Source of the DNA: an uncultured Lachnospiraceae bacterium
GTDB lineage: Bacteria > Bacillota > Clostridia > Lachnospirales > Lachnospiraceae
Direction of reading: 5' to 3'
Assembly (NCBI GenBank): GCA_947624815.1
Contig: CANQME010000025.1
Span: forward strand, 1-34,778
Length of the DNA stretch: 34,778 nt
Within the stretch, counting starts at the first letter, position 1. Each line of letters starts with the position of its first letter. The translations under genes were made by a program, and so were the position numbers. Of the stretch, positions 23,893 to 30,115 are shown one piece after another. Below the pieces are notes generated by a model. That model saw only the letters and a list, made by a program, of their open reading frames with translations. It was not told the DNA's origin and ran no database searches.

Positions 23893-24990
23893 TCAGATCC
23901 GCTCCGCCGCCCGCTTCAGGGCGGATTCGATCACCTTGTCCATATCGTAATACTTATACTCGGCCAGGCGGCCGCCGAAGATCACGTTCTGCTCCTCTGC
24001 CGCCAGCTTCGCATACCGGGCGTACAGCTCCTGGTTCTTCGCGTCGTTGACCGGATAGTAGGGCTCCATGCCCTCCTGCCAGGCGGCGGGATACTCGCGG
24101 GTGATCACCGTCTTCGGCTGGGTTCCAAACTCGAAATGCTTATGCTCGATGACGCGGGTGTAGGGCGTCTCCCGATCCGTGTAATTGACCACGGCCACGC
24201 CCTGGTAGTTATCCGTATCCAGAAGCTCCGACTCGAAGCGGAGGCTGCGGTATTCCAGCTTGCCATAGCGGTATCCATAATAGGAATCGATGGTTCCGGT
24301 ATAGACCACCGTCTCTCCCATCGCGTCGTATTTCTCCCGGTTTTCCAGATAATCTGCGTCCAGCTCCACGTCGCAGCCCTCAAACAGCTTCCCCACGATC
24401 ACATTGTAGCCGCCGATGGGAATGCCCTGGTAGAGGTCGTTGAAATAGTTGTTGTCATAGGTATAACGAACCGGCAGGCGCTTGATGATGAACGCCGGAA
24501 GATCCCTGCAGTCGCGGCCCCACTGCTTCTCGGTGTAGCCCTTGACCAGCTTCTCATAGATATCGCGGCCCACCAGACTGATGGCCTGCTCCTCCAGGTT
24601 CCGCGGCTCGCCGGAGACGCTGCCCTTCTGCTCGTCGATGATCGCCTTCGCCTGCTGCGGCGTGGAAATCCCCCACATCTTACTGAAGGTATTCATGTTG
24701 AACGGCATGTTGTACATCTCGCCCTTGTAATTGGCCACCGGACTGTTGGTGTAGCGGTTGAACTCGGCCAGGCTGTTCACAAAGTCCCAGACCTGCCGGT
24801 TGCTCGTATGGAAAATATGCGCGCCGTACTTGTGGACATGGATGCCCTCCACATCCTCGCAGTAGATATTGCCGCCCAGATGGCTGCGCTTCTCCACCAC
24901 CAGGCAGGTCTTCCCCGCCTTCCGGGCCATATAGGCCCAGACTCCGCCGAAGAGTCCGGCGCCGACAATCACATAGTCATACTTTTTCAT
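23893..24990 (-). CDS. glf: UDP-galactopyranose mutase
   Basis: A 365-residue flavoenzyme, full length for the family. It interconverts UDP-galactopyranose and UDP-galactofuranose using reduced FAD. The N-terminal FAD-binding motif VIVGAGLFGGVWAYMARK, then KRSHLGGNIYCEDV, VHKYGAHIFHTSN and YKGEMYNMPFNMNTF are diagnostic; GYTEKQWGRD and the C-terminal NVIFGGRLAEYKYYDMD also fit. The start overlaps the end of the upstream GH13-like gene by 14 bases, so translation is probably coupled. It implies that the surface glycan contains galactofuranose. Confidence 0.97.
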   Translation of the reverse strand: MKKYDYVIVGAGLFGGVWAYMARKAGKTCLVVEKRSHLGGNIYCEDVEGIHVHKYGAHIFHTSNRQVWDFVNSLAEFNRYTNSPVANYKGEMYNMPFNMNTFSKMWGISTPQQAKAIIDEQKGSVSGEPRNLEEQAISLVGRDIYEKLVKGYTEKQWGRDCRDLPAFIIKRLPVRYTYDNNYFNDLYQGIPIGGYNVIVGKLFEGCDVELDADYLENREKYDAMGETVVYTGTIDSYYGYRYGKLEYRSLRFESELLDTDNYQGVAVVNYTDRETPYTRVIEHKHFEFGTQPKTVITREYPAAWQEGMEPYYPVNDAKNQELYARYAKLAAEEQNVIFGGRLAEYKYYDMDKVIESALKRAAERI

Positions 24991-27067
24991 GATAAAGGTT
25001 CCTCGTTTCTGCCGTATTCTCCGGTTCCGCCGTCTTCCTCCGCGGCGTCCCCGACTTCTCCGCCCGCTTCCGCTCAGGCTTCTTCGCCGCGGTCCTGCGC
25101 CTCGTCTTCGGCTCAGGCTCCGTCTCCACCGTCTTGCCGATCAGCACCACAATGGACCGCGCGTCCACCGTATACGCTTTCTGGTTCTCCAGAAGCGGCT
25201 CCGCTCCCGGCTCCCAGAAGCCGTTCACATCCTTCCGGGCTGTATCCATGGCCGCGAACCACCGCCTGTCCTTCGGCAGGTTCGGCATGGCGAATTCACA
25301 CGGCTCCCAGTGCATATTGTACATGACATAAAGGAAATCGTCCGGACCTCCGTCCGCCTTCTTCCCGTATAGACCGCAGTACAGCACGCCCAGCTGCCGC
25401 CGGAAATGCTCGAATTCCGGATACCAGGCGTTGACGCCGTGGAACGACACGTCCGGACAGCCGCATGCCAGATGATCCATCAGCTTCGGCTGCTCCGCCA
25501 TATGAAGCACCGGATGGGCCTTCCGGAATGCAATGGCCTGTTTCGCGAATTCATAGACCGTCCGATTGCTGCGCAGCCGGCTCCAGTTGAGCCAGGAGAC
25601 CTCGTTGTCCTGGCAGTAGGAATTGTTATTGCCGGCCTTGGTATGGCCGAATTCGTCGCCGGCCTCCAGAAGCGGCGTTCCCTGGCTCAGAAGCAGCAGA
25701 AGCATGGCGTTGCGCAGCTGCTTCTTCCTGAGATCCGCGATCTTCTTCTTCCGGGTCGGGCCTTCCTCGCCGCAGTTCCAGCTGAGATTGTAGTCCGTAC
25801 CGTCCTGATTGTTCTCGCCGTTGGCCTCGTTGTGCTTCCGGTCATAGGAGACCATATCCATCAGCGTAAAGCCGTTGGTATGAGCCATGTAATTGACGAC
25901 GCCCATATCCTTCGGATTCCGGATGATGCGGTCCATGACCGTGCGGAGCATCCCCTCGTCGCCCTTTAGGAAGCGCCGCATATCCTGCTCAAAGCCGTCG
26001 TTGTATTCCACGCGAAGGCGGGACATCCCGCTCTGTACGGACGCCGGAGTGCTTCCCGGTCCCGGCTTCCGGGAATCGGACTCCTTCATCGGAATTCCGA
26101 TATACTTTTTCTGCCGCCATCCGGCTCCGCCTGCGCCGTCCCAGCTGTTCGCGAACAGCTTCACGCCTCTCAGATACGGATCATCGCCCGCTAAAGCGGC
26201 AGGCACATTCCCTACCAGATGAACGCCGTCCAGATGGAATTCCTTCACCCAGTAGCGTACCACATCCAGCACGAACGACGCGTTCTCGGTGCCGTTAAAG
26301 AACAGCTCGGGCACCAGCTCCATCCCGTTTTCGTGCAGCTCCTTCACCAGACTCTTCAGCTCCCGCACCGGATCCCTGCGCTTGCCGGAGCTGTATGCCG
26401 CCTTCGGCGCGAAATAGAACCCGTCCGCGTATCCCCAGTAATTCAGTCTTCCGGTGAACGTGGTCCGCGTAAACGGCCCCTGTCCGTCCTGTGTAATGAC
26501 CTCCTGAAACTCTGTCACCGGCATCAGCTCCACCGTAGTGACGCCCAACTCCTTCATATACGGAATCTTCCGGGCGAGAGCGGCAAAGGTACCCCTGTCC
26601 CGCACGCCGGAGGTATTATGCTTCGTAAAGCCCCTCGTATGCACGCGGTAGATCACGCAGTCCTCCATTGGGATCTCCGGCCGCCGGTCGTCCCCCCAGT
26701 CGAACTCATCCATCTTCACCGGCGAACGCAGCAGCCGCTTCATATGCTCCGGGTCTCCCCAGTCCTCCCAGCCGCGCATGGCCCGCCCGCAGGGATCCGC
26801 CATCCGCTGTCCGTCCACCTCAAAGCAATACTCCAGATCCCTGGGCAGCGTACCGGTATATTCCAGCGCGATCCGCCAGACGTCGCCCATCCGCTCCTTC
26901 GGATCCATGGGGACGGTCTGCCACGGTTCCTCCTCCCCGCGCTTTAAAAACACCAGGCTGCAGCTTTCGCCCGGCCAGATCACAGACGCATACAGCCGGT
27001 TCTTCGCCACAGTCAGTCCCATGGGGCAGTTCCCCTGTTCGCCGACTAACACCTTAAACTGCTTCAT
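24977..27067 (-). CDS. GH13 isoamylase/GlgX-like protein lacking catalytic residues
   Basis: A 696-residue protein with an N-terminal CBM48-like beta domain, a GH13 barrel and a C-terminal beta domain. Framework motifs of the debranching group are intact: YRVHTRGFTKH (140-150), LNYWGYADGFYFAP (208-221), GFTLMDMVSYDRKHNEANGE (399-418) and LEAGDEFGHTKAGNNNSYCQ (467-486). The active-site motifs are changed: DGVHLVGN (280-287) where DGFRFD is expected, ANSWD (306-310) for AEPWD, and HTNGF (396-400) for xHDGF. The segment between ELFFNG (254-259) and the second motif is also shortened. The last 50 residues are strongly basic (RRRTAAKKPERKR). AAGGAGAACGTTC precedes the ATG at 27067. It is probably a glycan-binding or scaffold protein; annotation as an active debranching enzyme would be unsafe. 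Confidence 0.85.
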   Translation of the reverse strand: MKQFKVLVGEQGNCPMGLTVAKNRLYASVIWPGESCSLVFLKRGEEEPWQTVPMDPKERMGDVWRIALEYTGTLPRDLEYCFEVDGQRMADPCGRAMRGWEDWGDPEHMKRLLRSPVKMDEFDWGDDRRPEIPMEDCVIYRVHTRGFTKHNTSGVRDRGTFAALARKIPYMKELGVTTVELMPVTEFQEVITQDGQGPFTRTTFTGRLNYWGYADGFYFAPKAAYSSGKRRDPVRELKSLVKELHENGMELVPELFFNGTENASFVLDVVRYWVKEFHLDGVHLVGNVPAALAGDDPYLRGVKLFANSWDGAGGAGWRQKKYIGIPMKESDSRKPGPGSTPASVQSGMSRLRVEYNDGFEQDMRRFLKGDEGMLRTVMDRIIRNPKDMGVVNYMAHTNGFTLMDMVSYDRKHNEANGENNQDGTDYNLSWNCGEEGPTRKKKIADLRKKQLRNAMLLLLLSQGTPLLEAGDEFGHTKAGNNNSYCQDNEVSWLNWSRLRSNRTVYEFAKQAIAFRKAHPVLHMAEQPKLMDHLACGCPDVSFHGVNAWYPEFEHFRRQLGVLYCGLYGKKADGGPDDFLYVMYNMHWEPCEFAMPNLPKDRRWFAAMDTARKDVNGFWEPGAEPLLENQKAYTVDARSIVVLIGKTVETEPEPKTRRRTAAKKPERKRAEKSGTPRRKTAEPENTAETRNLYHEKV

Positions 27068-27104
27068 GAACGTTCTCCTTCTCCCCCACAAGACCAGACA
27101 ATAT

Positions 27105-27857
27105 CTACGATATTACCAGCTCTACCGGACAGTGATCCGATCCGAACACCTCCGTATGGATCGCCGCGCTCCTAAGCCGGTCCTTCAGACATTCCGACAC
27201 GCAGAAGTAATCGATACGCCACCCGGCGTTCTTCTCCCTGGCCTTAAACCGGTATGACCACCAGGAGTAGATTCCTTCCTGATCCGGATAGAAATACCGG
27301 AACGTGTCGATGAACCCCGCCTCCAGAAGCTTCGAAAACTTCTCCCTCTCCTGATCCGTAAAGCCTGCGTTGTTCCGGTTGGACTTCGGATTCTTCAGAT
27401 CGATCTCCCTGTGAGCCACATTCAGGTCGCCGCAGAAGATCACCGGCTTCTTCTGCTCCAGCCCCTTCAGATACGCCAGAAACGCGTCCTCCCAGGTCAT
27501 GCGGTAATCCAGTCTCGCCAACCCGTCCTGGGAATTGGGCGTATAGCAGGTGACCACATAGAAATCCTCATATTCCGCCGTGATCACGCGCCCCTCGTGG
27601 TCGTGCTCCTCCACGCCGATGCCGTAAGCCACGGAAAGCGGCTCCGTCTTCGTAAACAGGGCCGTACCCGAATATCCCTTCTTCTCCGCGTAGTTCCAGT
27701 ACTGGTGATATCCCTCAAGCGGCAGCTCGATCTGCCCCTCCTGCAGCTTGCTCTCCTGGATGCAGAACACATCCGCATCCGCCTCTTTCACATATTCGCA
27801 AAAGCCCTTACCCACGCAGGCGCGCAGGCCGTTCACATTCCAGGATATCAGTTTCAT
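27105..27857 (-). CDS. xth: Exodeoxyribonuclease III
   Basis: A 250-residue DNA repair enzyme of the ExoIII/APE1 family (AP endonuclease and 3'-5' exonuclease). Catalytic motifs are complete: [20 protein letters not shown] with the metal-binding glutamate, [38 protein letters not shown] and the C-terminal GSDHCPVEL. The gene lies 37 bases upstream of the GH13-like gene on the same strand, so it may head that transcript, although the functions are unrelated. A palindrome overlapping a candidate promoter lies just upstream. Confidence 0.96.
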   Translation of the reverse strand: MKLISWNVNGLRACVGKGFCEYVKEADADVFCIQESKLQEGQIELPLEGYHQYWNYAEKKGYSGTALFTKTEPLSVAYGIGVEEHDHEGRVITAEYEDFYVVTCYTPNSQDGLARLDYRMTWEDAFLAYLKGLEQKKPVIFCGDLNVAHREIDLKNPKSNRNNAGFTDQEREKFSKLLEAGFIDTFRYFYPDQEGIYSWWSYRFKAREKNAGWRIDYFCVSECLKDRLRSAAIHTEVFGSDHCPVELVIS

Positions 27858-27889
27858 GGCGCCTTCGACTCCTTCTCAGATCAATCAAA

Positions 27890-27922
27890 ATGGTATACTA
27901 TGATGTTACCATAGTATACCAT
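27890..27922. promoter_or_regulatory. 13-bp palindrome upstream of xth, possible operator
   Basis: A perfect inverted repeat, ATGGTATACTATG (27890-27902) and CATAGTATACCAT (27910-27922), with a 7-nt spacer. The right arm overlaps the -10 box of the candidate xth promoter. It is AT-rich and is followed on the minus strand by only a short T-run, so a repressor-binding site is more likely than a terminator for the upstream sigma-factor gene, though both are possible. Confidence 0.6.
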
Positions 27923-27941
27923 AAACCTAAACCCCAGTCAC
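27913..27941 (-). promoter_or_regulatory. Candidate xth promoter
   Basis: On the minus strand GTGACT (27936-27941) and TATACT (27913-27918) are 17 bases apart. The -10 box is good and the -35 box moderate. It would drive xth and possibly the GH13-like, glf and GT8 genes behind it. Confidence 0.5.
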
Positions 27942-27959
27942 GATATTTTTCACGAATAT

Positions 27960-28499
27960 TTATTTATTTCTTTGCTCCATTAATTTTTTCCGCAGGATTT
28001 GTTTTGCGCGATAGAGACGCATTTCGACCGTTTTCTTCCCAATTTTCAATGCAGAAGCAATTTCATCATTATCAAGCCCATTGATGTATTTCATTTCTAA
28101 TACGGATTTATAGATATCATCCAGTTCGGCAATTTCATTGGATAAATCGTGAATCCATTCCTTCCGGATAAGCTGATCCAATACTCCATCAGATCCTGTC
28201 TTAATCATGGGAATTTCTTCAAAAGGAATTTCCGGTTTCTTCCGTTTATCGCGCAAAAAATTACTGCAGTAATTACGAGTAATTGTGATAATATAGTTTC
28301 TGGTCTTTTTCGGCTTGTCCAGATCAATATCATCCAAATGACGAAAAATGATGATAAAAATATCCTGTGACAGATCCTCTATCGTACATTCATCGAACGG
28401 ATATTGCTTCAGCGTATAATATATCATTTTCCCATAAGCTTCATAGATTGCTGTAAACTTATCCTCCTCTTCAGGCGAATCAAATTCGAATGTCATCAT
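27960..28499 (-). CDS. Sigma-70 family (ECF-like) sigma factor
   Basis: A 179-residue RNA polymerase sigma factor. Region 2 shows in FTAIYEAYGKMIYYTLKQY, EDLSQDIFIIIFRHLDDI and ITITRNYCSNFLRDKRKK. Region 4 shows in LEMKYINGLDNDEIASALKI followed by VEMRLYRAKQILRKKL. AAGGAG lies 11 bases before the ATG at 28499, and a second ATG follows directly. Its start overlaps the stop of the XRE regulator gene by 4 bases (ATGATG/TGA), so the two are co-translated. The gene is visibly AT-rich compared with its neighbours, suggesting acquisition. No anti-sigma factor was seen; the XRE protein may control it. Its target promoters are unknown. Confidence 0.9.
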   Translation of the reverse strand: MMTFEFDSPEEEDKFTAIYEAYGKMIYYTLKQYPFDECTIEDLSQDIFIIIFRHLDDIDLDKPKKTRNYIITITRNYCSNFLRDKRKKPEIPFEEIPMIKTGSDGVLDQLIRKEWIHDLSNEIAELDDIYKSVLEMKYINGLDNDEIASALKIGKKTVEMRLYRAKQILRKKLMEQRNK

Positions 28500-28855
28500 T
28501 TGTCTGTAAACTCCTTGCTTTTATTAAAATACTTTATTTCTACAGAAATAATAGCGTCAATCATATCAAATATTTTATCCTGTGTCTGAGGCAGCAGCGT
28601 CTTGAGCTGCCTTTCAATATATTTCAGCTTTTCAGATGCATAGTTTTCCAGTTCATTGCCAAGAAGAATATCAACCGGTATATTCAATGCCTTTGTCAAC
28701 TTTATCAGCGTATTCAGACTAGGGGATTTTTCCCCTCGTTCCATATATGAAATGAAGATAGCGCTGCATTCTATCGATTCTGCCAACGCTTCCTGACTAT
28801 ATCCGGCCTGCTCCCGATAGTATTGTAATCGTTTTCCAAAGGCTTTCTTATCCAT
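28496..28855 (-). CDS. XRE-family HTH regulator
   Basis: A 119-residue DNA-binding protein. Residues about 5-65 are a Cro/CI-type helix-turn-helix: GKRLQYYREQAGYSQEALAE, CSAIFISYMERGEKSPSL and LIKLTKALNIPVDILLG. The C-terminal half is helical and of unknown role. Two ATGs are possible; 28855 is preferred because GGAG lies 6 bases before it, while 28858 leaves only 3. It is the first gene of an AT-rich pair with the sigma factor. Such pairs are common on integrative elements, but no integrase is present here. Confidence 0.88.
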   Translation of the reverse strand: MDKKAFGKRLQYYREQAGYSQEALAESIECSAIFISYMERGEKSPSLNTLIKLTKALNIPVDILLGNELENYASEKLKYIERQLKTLLPQTQDKIFDMIDAIISVEIKYFNKSKEFTDK

Positions 28856-28906
28856 CATATTCTCCTATCCAGATAAAGGCATAATACTTAGAGTTATATT
28901 ATCTAA

Positions 28907-28935
28907 AGTATACTGAAAATTTCATATAAATTGAA
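28907..28935 (-). promoter_or_regulatory. Weak candidate promoter for the XRE-sigma pair
   Basis: On the minus strand TTCAAT (28930-28935) and TATACT (28907-28912) are 17 bases apart, about 50 bases before the XRE start. The surrounding 200 bases are so AT-rich that chance matches are likely. Confidence 0.35.
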
Positions 28936-28989
28936 ATAACTATCCGTTATATATATAATACTTTTAGTAAAATATATAGTCAGCATTTT

Positions 28990-29019
28990 TTCAGATACCA
29001 AAAAAAGTGTCAATATAAT
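28990..29019 (+). promoter_or_regulatory. Candidate promoter for the small ORFs and ABC transporter
   Basis: TTCAGA (28990-28995) and a consensus TATAAT (29014-29019) are 18 bases apart, with about 70 bases from the -10 box to the TTG start of the small DUF4177-like gene. The -10 match is perfect; AT-rich context lowers confidence. Confidence 0.45.
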
Positions 29020-29088
29020 GAAAAATTAGGGATTTTTGTAGAACAATACCCCGATCTCGTGTTAATATTAAAAAAGGAGGTGTTTCCG

Positions 29089-29277
29089 TTGGAGAGTATT
29101 AATCAGAGAATAGAATATATGTCTATTGACTTATCTCCTCAATGGTCTTTAAATGCTAAGAAAAAGCATACTGAGTTAATAGACCGTTTGAATGAGTTAG
29201 GCGCTGATGGTTGGATTCTCATATCAGGAATCGAGTATTTGCAATATGCTACTTTTATGAGAATTGTTATCTCATAA
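29089..29277 (+). CDS. Small DUF4177-like protein with TTG start
   Basis: A 62-residue protein. The start is read as TTG at 29089 because a strong site, AAAGGAGG at 29073-29080, lies 8 bases before it, and no ATG is suitably placed; the first in-frame ATG is ten codons later. The segment HTELIDRLNELGADGWILIS resembles the DUF4177 core, in which a helix leads into GxxGWE and a strand. Function of that family is unknown. The gene is AT-rich and sits between the XRE-sigma pair and an ABC transporter. Confidence 0.65.
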   Translation: MESINQRIEYMSIDLSPQWSLNAKKKHTELIDRLNELGADGWILISGIEYLQYATFMRIVIS

Positions 29278-29282
29278 GCCTT

Positions 29283-29381
29283 ATGACCAGAGAGCTTTCA
29301 AAAGTTGGATTTAAGAGTGTAGTTTTAGAGACTACTGCGGGTGAGTATGGTTCGTGTTGTACAATTTTGCTTATATTGTAG
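29283..29381 (+). CDS. Possible 32-residue Cys-Cys peptide
   Basis: A short frame from ATG at 29283 to TAG at 29379-29381, beginning 5 bases after the stop of the DUF4177-like gene. It starts MTRELSKVGFKSVVLE and ends TTAGEYGSCCTILLIL. The charged first half and hydrophobic Cys-rich end resemble a peptide precursor, and an ABC transporter starts 59 bases downstream. No ribosome binding site is visible, so translation would depend on reinitiation. It may be a chance frame; I report it with low confidence. Confidence 0.3.
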   Translation: MTRELSKVGFKSVVLETTAGEYGSCCTILLIL

Positions 29382-29440
29382 GAAAAATGTGCTTTGGCTA
29401 TTTTCGCGCAATTCGACCCGGAAGGACGCTGGAAACAATC

Positions 29441-30115
29441 ATGGAAATACTCAAAGCCGAAAATATCACTAAAACATACCGGGCAAACGATGTCGTTGTC
29501 CGGGCGGTGGATCATATATCATTTACAGCGGAGCCGGGAGATCTGTCCGTCATCCTGGGGAAAAGCGGCTCCGGAAAAAGTACGCTTCTGCATGTGCTGG
29601 GCGGTATTGAAAAGCCGGACAGCGGCGAGGTTTTCATTAACGGAAAAGCTCTGTACCGATTAAAGGAAGCGGAGCGCGCCCGGGTTCGAAGCGAATATGT
29701 AGGGTTCGTCTTTCAGAACTTTAATCTGATCGATGAATTGACCGTACTTGAGAATATTCGTCTGCCGTCGGATATCCGCGGGAATCGTTATGATCTCTCT
29801 TTTGAGGAAAGAATCCTTTCGGTATTGGAAATGACACCAAGGCTGGATTTCTACCCGGCCCAACTGTCCGGAGGCGAGCGTCAGCGAGCCGCAATCGCGC
29901 GGGCACTGCTGATGAAGCCGCAGATCGTGCTGGCAGATGAACCGACCGGGAACCTGGACTCCCAGACGGGCAGACAGTTCATGCAGCTGGTGGAGCGCTC
30001 AAACAGAGAGCTCGGACAAACATTCGTTATCGTGACGCATGATCACGCATGGGTGGAAATTGCAAAGAACGTGTATGCTATCTCAGACGGGCATTTGGGG
30101 GAACATCATGAATAG
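29441..30115 (+). CDS. MacB/LolD-type ABC transporter ATPase
   Basis: A 224-residue ATPase of the FtsX-permease-linked ABC group. Walker A is GKSGSGKS (40-47), followed by the Q-loop VFQNFNLIDELTVLENIRLP, the signature LSGGERQRAAIARALL and Walker B IVLADEPTGNLDS. The ATG at 29441 fits the family N-terminus MEILKAENITKTY; the frame extends 29 codons upstream but without family similarity. The start of the permease gene overlaps its end by 8 bases. These systems move peptides or lipids, or resist antimicrobial peptides, rather than import nutrients. Confidence 0.95.
   Translation: MEILKAENITKTYRANDVVVRAVDHISFTAEPGDLSVILGKSGSGKSTLLHVLGGIEKPDSGEVFINGKALYRLKEAERARVRSEYVGFVFQNFNLIDELTVLENIRLPSDIRGNRYDLSFEERILSVLEMTPRLDFYPAQLSGGERQRAAIARALLMKPQIVLADEPTGNLDSQTGRQFMQLVERSNRELGQTFVIVTHDHAWVEIAKNVYAISDGHLGEHHE

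Noticed and set aside
23884-25326. 480-codon open frame on the plus strand
   Set aside because: Antisense to glf and the GH13-like gene; leucine-, histidine- and arginine-rich shadow without motifs.
28860-29058. Attachment site or origin in the AT-rich spacer
   Set aside because: No direct repeats, iterons or integrase gene were seen; the AT-richness alone does not support either.
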